Origin: Meghimatium bilineatum
Taxonomy: Eukaryota > Mollusca > Gastropoda > Stylommatophora > Philomycidae
Direction of reading: 5' to 3'
NCBI GenBank assembly: GCA_034231615.1
Contig: CM067316.1
Location: 64,379,353-64,443,352, forward strand
DNA length: 64,000 nt
The notes below the pieces were generated by a model. It was given only the letters and a program-made list of their open reading frames with translations. It searched no databases and was not told the DNA's origin. Within the stretch, counting starts at the first letter, position 1. Every line of letters begins with the position of its first letter. The position numbers were made by a program, and so were the translations under genes. This document shows positions 12,701-27,700 of the stretch, one piece after another.

Positions 12701-15700
12701 TTTCTATAACATCAATTAGTTAATCTTGTATGAATAGTTCTCTGGAGTTTGTGTTCAAATTTATTTCAAAGATTTGCACGTTTCGGTATCTAATTTTATA
12801 TGAGTTGAAGTGGTTCTCTGTAGAGTTATCATTCAGAAGAGTATTAAAAACTTATAGCTTACCTGTGTTGTATGGGTAATGGTATGCGATATTTCATAAT
12901 CAAGCAATCTCAATTATCTTTTGTGGTGAGAAGATTCATCAGTCAAGTAATAATATAGATAATTAATTACATAATAAATAATATTATTGTTATTGATGGA
13001 ATAGATGGCATTGACTGTCCGTTCTGGTTTGGTCAGATCAGTGTGGGTATTAGGATCTTTGAACAGAGTAGAACACTGCATGTGTTTTGAAATAGACAAA
13101 AGTGAGAGGGAAGGCTGTTTTCCTTCATCTCAGCCATACTACATTCCTTCCCACACTACATCTCAGCCATACTACATTCCTTACCACACTGCATCTCAGC
13201 CATACTACATTCCTTCCCACACTACATCTCAGCCATACTACATTCCTTCCCACACTGCATCTCAGCCATACTACATTCCTTCCCACACTACATCTCAGCC
13301 ATACTACATTCCTTCCCACACTACATCTCAGCCATACTACATTCCTTCCCACACTACATCTCAGCCATACTACATTCCTTCCCACACTACATCTCAGCCA
13401 TGCTACATTCCTTCCCACACTGTATCTCAGCCATACTACATTCCTTCCCACACTACATCTCAGCCATACTACATTCCTTCCCACACTACATCTCAGCCAT
13501 ACTACATTCCTTCCCACACTGCATCTCAGCCATACTACATTCCTTCCCACACTGCATCTCAGCCATACTACATTCCTTCCCACACTACATCTCAGCCATA
13601 CTACATTCCTTCCCACACTGTACCTCAGACATACTACATTCCTTTCCACACTACATCTCAGCCATACTACATTCCTTCCCACACTACATCTCAGCCATAC
13701 TACATTCCTTCCCACACTGCATCTCAGACATACTACATTCCTTCCCACACTGTACCTCAGACATACTACATTCCTTTCCACACTACATCTCAGCCATACT
13801 ACATTCCTTCCCACACTGTACCTCAGACATACTACATTCCTTCCCACACTGTACCTCAGACATACTACATTCCTTTCCACACTACATCTCAGCCATACTA
13901 CATTCCTTCCCACACTACATCTCAGACATACTACATTCCTTCCCACACTGTACCTCAGACATACTACATTCCTTTCCACACTGCATCATGTTTTCAGAAC
14001 CCTGCTTGAACAGGTTTTCAGATCTCTGGTTGAACTTCTCAGCCATTTGATGACTCATAAAAAAACACACCAAATTTGACAATTTTTCAATAGGCTACCA
14101 TGCTTATCTTAATTTGCAAAGAAGAAACATCATACAGGAAGAGAAATAAACTGGTATAAAACTTGTACAATAAACATATCAGCATATTCATGATAATTTC
14201 ATAGCATACTTGTAAAATAAACGTTTGCATGGTAATTTCATAGCAGACTTGTAAAATAAACATTTGCATGGTAATTTCATAGCAGACTTGTAAAATAAAC
14301 ATTGCATCATATTTATGGTCATTTCATAGCAGAAAATTTCTCAGTAACAAGCTTCAAGTAATACCTAAAGTGACAGAGGATATCCGACATATCGGAGAGT
14401 GCCGCAGTTACAAAAATAAGAAGCGAGAACACTATGTATAATGTACTAGTTGTTACTGTTACTAATAAACTATTGAATAGTAAACATACCAACAGTAACA
14501 TACCAAGAGTAAACATACCAAGTAACATATTGTCAATGGAAAGTAAAAATAATTACGGTATAATCTATCCACAAAATTCAACAATTACCTGGCTCTCATG
14601 TTGTTTCTTTAGATTGAGGAGTTAAGCATGACCATAATAAATATAGTTTAAGAACAGCAACCTTCCTTATAGTTATTACATATTTAACAACAATATATGC
14701 ATTAGTTATATATTTACATCTAAATGATTGCATTTACAACTTACAGGTGATAATAAATTATTAAAAATAGTTCTACAGCATTTATTGTAAAGATGTAAAA
14801 ATTTGCCAGATTTCCAGGTATTTGCGACATAAAATTGCCATTTAAAAAAATTATCTTTCAAATACTACACGTATTTGTAATAGTACTTTTATTTTTACTG
14901 TTTTTATATTTTGTCTTGTGTTTGCTTGAAAAGGACCTTAAAGTTAAAACATTTAAACTGACTTGCATACTGTAATCTGTATTTTTTCACACCCGTGCAC
15001 AATCTGATACTCTGTGCATTCATTGTAAAGCTGACCAATCTTGTGTTTTACGTAAGTACTATTGCCAAAATGTATACACACGAACTTGCCAGATTTCTTA
15101 TTAACTTGTCATCATATTTCATGAAATAATTTGGTTAAATTTGACATTAATGACCAACATGTTGTAGGCTACATTTCTTGGAGTATCTAAGTACCTACCA
15201 ACCAATCATATTATGTACTGCTTGCAACTTAACCAGTAATCATGCTCCTAACAGTTTGTTGGAAGATCATGGTCAAAGTAAGAAATGATTTAGAATGTTC
15301 AATTTAACTATGAAAACCCATATAATATTGACAAAGGTTCGGCCAAGACAAGAAGCCCAACAAGTGACAAAAAATCCAGGTCACCAAAAGACAAAAAACC
15401 CAGGTCACCTAAAGACAAAACATCCCGGTCCCCTAGAGGCAAAAAGTCTGAAGCTGGTAGTCCTGCAAGAAAAGAAAGCAGAGGTGAGGCATACTGAAAG
15501 AAATGGATATATAAATAAAGTGATTCATTAATTTATCTTTGTAATATGTAAATACTCATTTGTAATAGACTGTTATGTCTGTCTACTTACTTTATTGTGT
15601 TCACCTTCTTCTTCAGCGTTTATTCTCAAACTCCCACTGAATCTCTCTTGTGATGATGTTCCTCTTTTGCAAGTGAAGATGAACATGGTATAAAAACAAT

Positions 15701-18700
15701 TGAATATGGTGAACAAATAAAAAAAAAAGATCATTTGTAGTTGTCGAATTTGGTGGACAAATTTCCATGCCAAGGAGGAACATCATCACCACTACTCATA
15801 GCATGTAATTTTAGGGATCTTCCTGGTCTGCAGGTTAAGCAATTTGCTTTGGACTAAAGAGGTTGCTGGTTTGTAAGTTAAGCAATTTGCTTTGGACTAA
15901 AGAGGTTGCTGGTTTGTAAGTTAAGCGATTTGTTTTGGGCTAAAGAGGTTGCTGGTTTGCAAGTTAAGCCATTTGCTTTGGGCTAAAGAGGTCCCTGGTT
16001 TGCAAGTTAAGCCATTTGTTTTGGGCTAAAGAGGTGACTGGTTGCACATTAGGCCATTTGCTTTGGGCTAAAGAGGTTGCTGGTTTGCAAGTTAAGCAAT
16101 TTGTTTTCGGCTAAAGAGGTTGCTGGTTTGCAAGTAAAACCATTTGTTTTGGGATAAGGAGGTGACTGGTTGCAAGTTAAGCCATTTGCTTTAGGCTAAA
16201 GAGGTTGCTGGTTTGGTATAGGCTCACACCATCTTGCTTATAAAGTAAATTTATTCAGAGATAACTTAGGATTATTGCTTCAACCTACAAAGTACATGCT
16301 AAGGTTGGGACTTTCAGCAAGCGACAATAACCTCTTTGTTGAGAGCGATATAGTACATATAGAATAACCCGGGTGTAGTGAAGTCAATTCTCTATGCCTT
16401 TAGAGTCCTTTGAGAAATTAAATTTTATAGCTTCAAGCGATAATCCCTGGGGATTTCCTGGAAAAAATGTTCATGCAAAGAAGATAATTATAACCCAGAA
16501 TTGAACACCCAACCTCTTGAGTACAGGGTAAATTACTCTGTATATTTATGTATATGAGCAGATAATTTTTGTATTTTTTTCCTCTATTGATTCAGGAGAT
16601 TCAGTATATATATATATATATATATATGTACAAAAAATTTTTTTTTTAAATTACCAGTAGTGGAAAAAACAAAAAACAAGAACACAGAATAATGTCAAAT
16701 ATTGATAACAGAGGAAAAAACTTACCGGTATCAGTAATGTCATTCAAATCCTTAAAAGTCGGAATTCTACTGGAAAAATGACATCAGTTTGGTGAAATTC
16801 GTGATGCCACATTTACTAGACCTATTATAAATTTCCTTCTCATTGTCTTAAACACTAGGCCTATCTAACAAAGGAAATTCAATGTCACTTTCCACATTAT
16901 ATTTGGTGCTCAATTAACATACATCGTGCTGGGCCAACACTTTGCTGACCAGCAATTGAGAACATACTTATCTGCCATTACCAAGGGAGCATGTACAATT
17001 TTGTACATCAACCTTGAAATCTTTAAAAATCTGTATAAAATCAATCTCACATGAAAGAACCTTGAAACTTTCTATGAGTCATAACAACTGTTTGCACTTT
17101 ATTAATGAATCTGAAAGCCCCAGAATTATTTCAAGTGAAAAATCTTGCTTACTATAATGTTAGGCCTTAATTTACTTTACTTTCTATATATCATACAATC
17201 TCACCTTCGAAATCTCCGATATTGTCATGATAAATACTCATGAGTGACATCTATATCTGTATTTAAAACATGCTGTCATTTTGAAACAATATTCCTGGAT
17301 GAGCTTTTTTTAAATAACAGTACCACAATTTGTATTGTCGTATTTCTGATTTATCATAGTCGATATTGATCTCCAAGTTTCTATAATGGAAATTTAATGC
17401 CCCTCGAAATTGGTCAGTAAAGTGACATTAGTCTCGTCCTCAAATTAGGCCTATAGGCCTATATGGATCGGCTTTTGCATGAAAATATACAGTAACCACT
17501 ATGCCAGAGACTTGCTCATCTTATCCTTGCCACTTTGTAATATTATAATTATTCATGAAGTATTTTAAATTCTAATTACAATATCCATAATGTAAGTGTT
17601 AATGTTAAATTAACTTAAATGTGATAGGTATGTTAAATTAGCTTAAAAGATTAAAAGTATTGAAAGAAGAAAATTGTAGGAAATATTAATCAGTTGTGGT
17701 TAGTCCAAATGTTGGTTCTTTCCTAGGAGAATGGTCTACATTTTACACTTTTTAAGAAGTCTGTGCAGATCCAAATTCTAAGTACTTTATGACATCACTC
17801 TGTTGCATTCCTAATTACAAAATGGCTGCCGTAATTGTATTAAACTTTTGACCGATAAAGTAATTGTTACCATTGCAAGGAGTGTTCCTAGATGCTAGGA
17901 TATACATGGTGCAAATACTATGATCTTAACCTACTGTGCTGCGAGAAGAACTACCAATTTCCTGAAACTGTACTGTTAAAAGTACTATCAACAGATTGAG
18001 CTGGTGGGGTAAATAATAAACACAGTGTTTGTGTTTAGTATTTAACACCAGGGAAATAATTCAAATAATCTATAAAAACACAAAGAACATAATTTTATTC
18101 TTCCTTTTTCATATAGTTCATCTCCAGTATTTCGTTAAATTTATAGACTCATCTCCTTGGAAATTTTTTCTCACTTTTTGAAAATTTGTTTCAAGTTGTT
18201 TGAAAAGTTGTTTCAAGTTTGAAAAGTTGCCAATATTTCAGGTATTTTGTCTTTTTCTTTCAACTTTACAGTGAATGCACAAACTATAATAGGTAAGTGT
18301 TTTTGTTAAAAATAGTCTGTGCATTCATTGTAAACCTGGTCGACCTTATGTTTTACGTAAACCTGGTCGACCTTATGTTTTACATATGTATTATAGTTAA
18401 ATTTGTTGGGAAAATTCATCTTGAAGGTTAATTAAAAATAACATAGTTGTGATGATTAGTTGTGATGAAAGGGGAATATTGTGTTTTAGGCCAACAACAT
18501 TTTATTTAACTATTTCAGGACTTTATTTCTTTTGGTTTGGATCAAATTAATTCACAGTAAGCCCACTAGTAAAAAAATGTTATCACATGTTTTAAAAAAA
18601 TGATGTTTCATTATAATATGGATAAATACCGGTAGTGTGAAAAAATGTACCGGTAATGAAAGCAACATGAAAGAAGTTAATTCAAAAAGAGAGCAGCTTA

Positions 18701-21700
18701 CCCACATTAGAGAGAGAAAGTGCACAATGTTTGGACACATCATGAGAAGATGGAAACATGGAAACATATTATAACAACTGGCAAGTTGAAAAAGGGAAAG
18801 GAGAAGTAGGGGAAGACCAAAAGAGAAGATGCTTAATAAACTAGCATTGTGGCATGGGAGAACATCTGTATTTGAAATGATTGACAGCACACGAAATAGA
18901 ATGCTGTGGAAAGACATGATAATCAATGTCACACTACATGGATCATAAGAAGATGTGTGAATATTGTATTTATTGAAAAAGGGAAAAAGTAAAATGGTTA
19001 CAGAAATCAGCATATCCGTAAATTGTAGAAAATTTATTATTGAAAAGATAATTTGTAAAAAGAAAAATTAGTCATTTATATTTTTTTTTAAATAATAATG
19101 TGCAACTGACCTGACATGTTGATAGTTTGAGGGGCTATGATCACGTTTTATGGTATTTTATACCAGGGTATTTAAGTGCAGTTGAGATCAAGAGAAGAAT
19201 GGCAATGGTGCTGGCAAAATTAAAACAGATAAAGAAACTATGGCAAGGTACTAACATAAGAACCAAATTGTGTTTACTACGAACATTTGTATTTCCTGTG
19301 GCGACATATGGATGTGAAGCATGGACACTAAATAAAACAGTGGCCAAGAGAATAACATCATTTGAATTAAAGTGTTATAGAAGAGTTTTGAGAATACATG
19401 AACAGCGAAGAAAACACACCAGGAGGTGTTACAAACAATTAACGTCCAGGAAGGCTGGCTTCTGAACACTATATTAAAGAAAAAGCTAGCTTTTTTCGGT
19501 CATATTAAGAGACACGACGGCATGGAGAGAGTGTTAATGGAGGGGATGATAGAAGGCAACAGGGGCAAAGTCCGAAAAAGACGCCATTGGACAAAAGACA
19601 TTCAAGAATGCCTGCGCATGTCACTGGAAGATGCAGGGCAACTTGCTCAAGACTGCGTAGAATTCAAGAAATCCATAGGAAAGACTATGTTCTGGAAAGA
19701 ATATGTCACTTGATGAATTTAATTGTAGTCAATACACAATTTATTTGAAGAATTTATGTTCAAAGTTAGTGTATGAATATTTTTATCAATGACATCAGAA
19801 GCACAAAGAAATTATGAGAATGTACATCATCACAATTTCATTATTTACAAGCTTTGTTTACTTATGTACCGGCTCTGTGGTACAGAGCGTCACAGTGATG
19901 GCCAATGTACAGATTTTCATTCCCTCCACAGACATTTGAGCATCCAGACCATTCAGAAAGCAATGGTAAACTACTGAAGTATTTATATTGCCTAGAAAAT
20001 CACTTCAGCTAAAAAATGCTGGGTTGATGACTACGTCCTAAATATGATATACTACCAATTTTTAAAAATATTTGTTTTGTTTACTTTCTGCCACTTGCTG
20101 TAATTTGTGTCTATATCTTCTGAAATAGTTATGTCATCGCTGTTCTTTGCTGTTTCAGAGTGGACAGCTTCTGTATAAGTAACCAGCATCACAACTAGCT
20201 AACATAATCCCAAGTCTCCTTGAACCATTGTGTTATTGAGCTGAATTAGTTAGTTATTTCTCAAGGGCCAAAGATGGCACATAGGGTGAATGTCATAGTT
20301 TTCCATGTCTCTCATTTCATTGAAATTGGCTTTAGATCTTCATTGTTTCCAATACGATGGTGAAACGTTCTCTTGTAATAGTTCTACATAAAGTTTCCTT
20401 TGGTATTCCTTGCTTTCTCTTGCCCTTTGGTGACCTCATCAAAGCTTGACTGGGGAGTCTTTCAGTATCCATTCATAGTGCGTGTCCTATATAATTCCAG
20501 CAATGCTTTTCAATATACCAGTATGTGGATACATATTCTTGTTTTGATTCTTGCCTGACAACTGTGTTTAATTTGAAGTCTGGCCAATTGAGCTGAATGC
20601 AACTATACTTATAATTGCTACTACAATCCTCTGAATGGATTATATATAAGAATACTTTCTTGTTTCACACTGTTTCCAGAAGCAGTTAGACTTATTATTT
20701 CTCAGAAATAAAAAAAACAATTTTAGAGTAAAAGCAAATGAGTTTTTAAAGATAAAAGATAAATGTTTTAGTAAGAATGGAAGTGAAAATATTCTTGCAT
20801 GTAGTTGTAAAGAATTGGGTGAACATAGAAATTTGTATTAGCAAATCACAAAATATCAACGTATCAAATTATTAATTGAAATTAAAACTGATCAAATTAT
20901 AATTGATTGAAACCAAAACTGATCCAATTATAATTTATTGAAACCAAAATTGATCAAATTATGATGGATTGAAATAAAAACCAATATAGGTTATCAGTCC
21001 AGAAAGATGATGTTTTTGCAAGCAATTTATATTTTCTATTTTTAGAATGATCATTTGTGTTTTCAGCTAAAAAAAAACCTAAAATTTGGTATTTCAGCAC
21101 AAAATTTAGCTAAATTTTTGTATTTTTTAGCCAAAATTCTATCTATGTTCTGTATAGATAACACTTTTACTAAAGTTATATGTACTAATGGTCAATATGA
21201 GTAGGCCATATATTCAATGGAACTTGCATAGACCTATATTCTCCCTAGAATGCAGAAAATCTGTACAAACTGACAGGTATAACATTTTCTGTGAAGTATC
21301 TTTAAGACATTTGTATACACTTGTTTTCTTTGTTTATTTTATTCATCAGCTGATACAAGAAAATTGATAACTGTGATCTCTCATCACTATTTTTAAATAT
21401 CCAGGTCCTTCTGCCGTAGGCAAGAAGAAACCACAAGGACAAACGGTTCCAGAATTAGAGCATGATTCTGAACAAACTGTGCCTGCAAGTCCACCAATTC
21501 CAAAACCTGGAGATGATGACTGGCTCTATGTGGATTTGAATATAGATGTTGTAAGGAAAATATTGTAATAATATACAATATAAACCTAGTTTAAAACAGA
21601 ATTTCTCTGAATTTAACTTTACTTTGTCCCTAGCGAAGCCAGATTCATGAAGTGGAGATGGGGTTTAGTCCAGCAGAGGGTGGAAATTAAGATTGATTGG

Positions 21701-24700
21701 GCCATCCCCTACATTGAGCAGGACCGTAGTACTGCCCATGCAAGCACAGGTACTGAAGTTGGAGATACCAGGCCGATAGATGCACAAGCAACCATGGTAT
21801 CATGCAGCACAACTAGATAACATGGCCTCGCAACCAAATACTTGCTGTGTAGACACGTTACAATGTAAATGAGAAGAAGAGGAACTTTACTTTTCACAAA
21901 AATATTGTGTAATTCTGAGAGTTGTGGACAATTGCATGAGAAAATATACATTATATTGAAAATTATATTATTTTAATTGTCTTGTTCTCAACCTATATTC
22001 AAAATATACATATTTTGTATATTTCATGATTTTTAAAAGTTTGGTTAACCTACAGACTAAAGTGAGAATTTACAGAGAAGTGATACTTTCAGTGCTGTTA
22101 TACTCTGGTGAAACTGGTTAACCTACAGACTAAAGTGAGAATTTACAGAGAAGTGATACTTTCAGTGCTGTTATACTCTGGTGAAACTGGTTAACCTACA
22201 GACTAAACTGAAAGTTTACAGAAAAGTGATATTTCCAGTTCTGGTATACGCTAGTAAATCATGGAATAAATGGCCAAAGACACTTCTCTGTGGTGAGTTG
22301 CAGAAAGCATAAGCCTATGCTTTCAAGGTGGCCAAAAGAAGAGCTACAAAGACTGGTTAAAGACTTTATTTAATGCCTTTGAAATAAACCAAGATTTAGG
22401 ATACTGCACAAAATAGAGCTACAATCAAAGAAGATACACATCTTGTGAAAAGAGGAGGAATGAAGCAGCTCAACTGTAGATAGAAATGTATGTGTAGATG
22501 AAAAACCTTCTGCAGTGGTCATCCCAAGTGCAAACTGTTCTAGGACATTTGTGGCCAAAATATGGCTTATTAGCCATATACACTCATAGTCAAGAACATA
22601 GCTCAAAAGTTAATTTTGGAAACATCAAATTTCAAACGTGGATGTAACAAATGGTCATCATCACTTATGATGGACAAACAACATTTTATGTTTGAAATTA
22701 ATTATTTGAATTATCTCCAAATATACTATGAAATCATCTACAGTTGGATACAAACTGACAAAAATATTGTCCCCAATACATTTAAATCATTCAGCATAAA
22801 ATATTTCAAAATATATCATAATCGTAAACCAATAATATTTTTGTCTTGTTAAGAAGAAGAAGAAGAAGAATGTTAAGTATTGCTTTGTTTTATGTCTCAA
22901 AATTGTTTTTTCTATTTTTAATATTTATCAAATTTGCATCTATAGATCTGCTAAATACATGCTGTCCTGTTAATTGTCAGATATTTTATTACAGTTAGGG
23001 TCACTTTGATATTAAGGTTTTGTGCAAGAGCATTGTCAAAAATATTTTAAGTTTAGTTCATCAGTGAGGCAGCAGGACATAAAAAAAAATTTGAAGTGAG
23101 TTAGTCACATACAATTTCGAACTAGAGGATGTAACAAATTTTGAATATTTGGGCACAAACATAAATAACTCAGGAGACGGCAGCAGGACATGATTAAACA
23201 TTCTTAACCGTATTTTGTCCATCATTATTGTGGGCAGTCTTTTCCCAGTTACAAGGAACCATGCCTTTCATTACTAATTTTTCCATGCTGTTAAATTCTA
23301 AATGAATACTTTGAAGAACAAACCAAGTATCAATATTAAAACTATATTCACAGTTAGTTGATTTCAGAATAAGTTTTATTATGAATTTATATTTGTGTTT
23401 TTATATTATTGTCTGCGTATATGACATTGTCTGTGTCATTGTGGTTCTCAGGATCTAGCAAAGGTCTTAATGTCACAGTGGGAAGAAATGGAGACATCCT
23501 ACCTGAAAAATCTAAAAGCTGTGTTCCGCAACATCCGCAAGGATCGAGAGAACATCTATAAATATTTCTTCCAGATACGGTAAGAAGATCAGTTTGTGAG
23601 TGTCAATAGCATTGATTTTGTCATGTTCTTTTCACTGTGTTAACTCATTTCTCTGTAAATCCAGGAACAGCGTAATAAAATCACTAAAGACACATAATAA
23701 CACACACAAATCATGTTTCGACCAAAGGGCCTTTATCAACTCAAAATTTGAACATAAACAACAGAAAACGGCAAGTAAGAACTATAGAAGTTCACATGGT
23801 CATGTTGACTGTAATGTGGAGATTGAACAGAAGAGTTGTAACAAGGTCAGAGGTGAAGCGACTCCGGACAAGTAATCTACAAAAATAGCTACATACATGT
23901 GACATGAAATGAACAAACAGAGAGATGATGGAACAACTTGATTCATCCATGAGACAGGTGCTCATTGATCCCGAAGTCTGAAATTGGTATATGTAGCCGC
24001 TCTAAAGTGCAAGATGAGTCCAGTCATCAGAGAAGCATGATGTGATGCCATAACTTAAATGTTCTGGGTGCTCCTATGACCCATGCCATTGAAGTGGTGT
24101 CCAGAGGATAACCCAAATGATTTTTGATGCTATAAAGATGGTCAAAGAATTGGTTTTTAGGCCTCCTTCCGGTTTCACCTATATATGGCATGGTGCAATG
24201 CTTGCATATGATGGCATAGATGACGTTACGGGACACACATGTGAAGCCCTCTTCAATAGTGAAGGTGGCTTTAGAGAATGTGACAGACCGGTCTGAGTGA
24301 CATAGACACAGGTGTAGCATTGGTTGAATTTGCAGCTGATGATGCAGTAATGATTAGTCTTAATAATATAAGAAAAAGACAATCTTTATTTTTTGTACCT
24401 AGGCATACAAGTAAGTTATGAGACAGGGAGATCTTAAGAACATAGTTACAATGGATAAGATAAAAGACAAGACAGATTTATGACAACAGCCTGAGATAAT
24501 AATAGATAGTCTTTGACATCATGGAATAGATAGTCTGACATCATGGAATAGATAGTCTGACATCATGGAATAGCAGTATGACATCATGGAATAGCAAAGA
24601 TTCAACAACCAATTTTTTAACAAGATACTGGAAATAGTGAGAGCTGTTGCGATTCGTAATCACTAGTTGACACCAGATGATGATGGGTAATAATCTGAAA

Positions 24701-27700
24701 TAAATGTCCCAGTATCAAAAATAAATTTCAGTTAACATTATTTATTATTTGTAGACTTGTTCTGATTAGTTTATGTTTGCTGATAATATTTTGTTTACCA
24801 ACTTTCAGAAGTTCTGATTAATTTATGTTGATAATATTTTGTTTACCAACTTTCAGAAGTTCTGATTAGTTTATGTTTGTTGACAATATTTTGTTTACCA
24901 ACTTTCAGAAGTTCTGATTAATTTATGTTGACAATATTTTGTTTACCAACTTTCAGAAGTTCTGATTAGTTTATGTTTGCTGACAATATTTTGTTTACCA
25001 ACTTTCAGAAGTTCTGATTAATTTATGTTGACAATATTTTGTTTACCAACTTTCAGAAGTTCTGATTAGTTTATGTTTGTTGATAATATTTTGTTTACCA
25101 ACTTTCAGAAGTTCTGATTAATTTATGTTGACAATATTTTGTTTACCAACTTTCAGAAGTTCTGATTAGTTTATGTTTGTTGATAATATTTTGTTTACCA
25201 ACTTTCAGAAGTTCTGATTAATTTATGTTGACAATATTTTGTTTACCAACTTTCAGAAGTTCTGATTAGTTTATGTTTGCTGACAATATTTTGTTTACCA
25301 ACTTTCAGAAGTTCTGATTAATTTATGTTGACAATATTTTGTTTACCAACTTTCAGAAGTTCTGATTAATTTATGTTGACAATATTTTGTTTACCAACTT
25401 TCAGAAGTTCTGATTAGTTTATGTTTGTTGACAATATTTTGTTTACCAACTTTCAGAAGTTCTGATTAATTTATGTTGACAATATTTTGTTTACCAACTT
25501 TCAGAAGTTCTGATTAGTTTATGTTTGCTGACAATATTTTGTTTACCAACTTTCAGAAGAGATTTTGCTACATATTTAAGGAAGCCAGACTGTAAACAGG
25601 AGTACATCACTCAATGGCAAAAGGTATCACTATTTTTTTGTAATCTCATGTTTTGATAAAGATATATTTCCTCATCTGTGAGTATTTTTTTTATTCATGT
25701 AAACTATTTTTTAAACAAGCTGCACAGTATCAATAACATTCTGCTGATTGCTGTTTGTGTTTTTACAGACAAACAGGTAGTAGACCAATGTAATAACTAC
25801 ACATAGACAATGAAGTTCTTAATTTTTGGCCCCTTTCATGGCTGATTTAGCAGATTTTTTATCTGCAGATGTAAGAACAGCATCTAGGTATTATTTCTAG
25901 GTATAGCTTTCTATAACACTTGTAGCATCTAGGTATTATTTCTAGGTATAGCTTTCTATAACACTTGTAGCATCTAGGTATTATTTCTAGGTATAGCTTT
26001 CTATAACACTTGTAGCATCTAGGTATTATTTCTAGGTATAGCTTTCTATAACACTTGTTGCATCTAGGTATTATTTCTAGGTATCATCATCATCAGGTGC
26101 CATACCGGCTGGCGTAGTCGGTCACCTCTCTGTCCATAGTATTATGTATCAAAGTCGTTGTTGTTTCCTTACCGTGCCAGGTTATCAAACTGTCTAATAT
26201 TTTCTCATGTTGTCGCCCTCTGTCTCTGTTGCCTTCAATTTTTGCCTGTTGTGACTATGGTCTCTAAATCTGCCTGTCTCATGAAGTGGCCAAAAAGAAG
26301 GTATAGGTTTCTATAACACTTGTAGCATCTATAACATAGGTATTATTCCTAGGTATAGGTAAAACAGATTTGCGTAAAATGGGTTGCAGGGGAATGTTAG
26401 AAATTGGTATGAGTGCAACATTATCTGTCTGTCAGCATTTTTATCTCTGGATTTACTGTCGGGATTGACTCCTTTAGCATTGTGCACTCACTTGCTGACC
26501 TGCAAAATAAAGGGGTTTTCATTCAGGGTTCACACCATATATTTAAGCTACTGGGTATATGAAAACAGACATTGTTTTGCTGATAATGATTTGCTTGTTT
26601 CCAGACATACAATCAAGTATCAGATGATTTGAGGGATGATGAGGAAATGAGAGCAGAGCTGCATCAACAAGTGGATGACCTAGTAGAAAGGTTGTGGAAC
26701 ATTTGTGATGAAAGAAAAGAACAGGCTGAAATTGAAAGAATGACAATTTTGAAGGATGGATGGTTGGAAGACAGGCTTGGAATTCTATGCAATCATTACC
26801 TGACAATCATGCAGGTACCAATTGTCTTAGAGTGTTTGCTAATTTTGAGGATGTTTATGCCCTGCTTGACTTCCATGCATGTTGTAAGAGGCAACTAAAA
26901 AGTTATGGGATGGAGTTGCATGTCACATCTATATAAGGTCAAAGTGACTCAGAAGCCACACTGAAGTCAGATGTGTCAGGACAAAAGGTTCAGATATCGC
27001 AGTAAAATTGTAAACTTTAACACACCGCATTCCATTCTCTGGATTACATCCTGTTAATCTGCAGGAGTTTGAGAATGAATGCAGAGGATGAAGAGGAAGT
27101 TTAGTGGAAGCTTTCAAGAAGTAAGAGATAAGCTCAAGATAATCTGATCAATGTATTAATGGGACAATAGAAAAGTGAATGAAATAATTAATTGATTAAT
27201 GGGACAATAGAAAAGTGGATGAAATAATTAATTGATTAATGGGACAATAGAAAAGTGAATGAAATAATGAGTTCATTAATGGGACAATAGAAAAGTGAAT
27301 GAAATAATTAGTTCATTAATGGGACAATAGAAAAGTGAATGAAATAATTAATTAATAGGACAATATGAAAGTGGATGAAATAATTAGTGGATTGAGTTCA
27401 TGAGATCCTCTCCATGAGTTTGTAAATGAAGCAACAGTTTTGGTGCACATTTGTGCTTGTTAATGGTGCAGCAATTTAAATGGGTGTGCAGCAGAAAATG
27501 ATGTTTTTACATATGTTGCAAAAGACAATGTGAACTTTAAAATTAACAATTTCTTTCAAACAAGTCAGTATAAACACTGCAGACACTTTCAGACAAGTCA
27601 GTATAAACACTGCAGACACTTTCAGCACTTTTTTGTATATCATTGTTCTTCTTCTGATAGAGTATAGACAAAGATTGTGCCACTTATCATTTTTTGTCTC

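Noticed and set aside
13005..14079. Long repetitive protein genes (334, 325, 284 and 216 residues)
   Set aside because: All come from one 33-bp stop-free unit, open in four frames at once, in an intron. There are no start-context or splice signals.
18552..19013. 153-residue - strand frame, possible membrane protein
   Set aside because: The + strand is a recognisable LINE tail (FGHIMRR ... WKDMI). The hydrophobic - frame is its complement.
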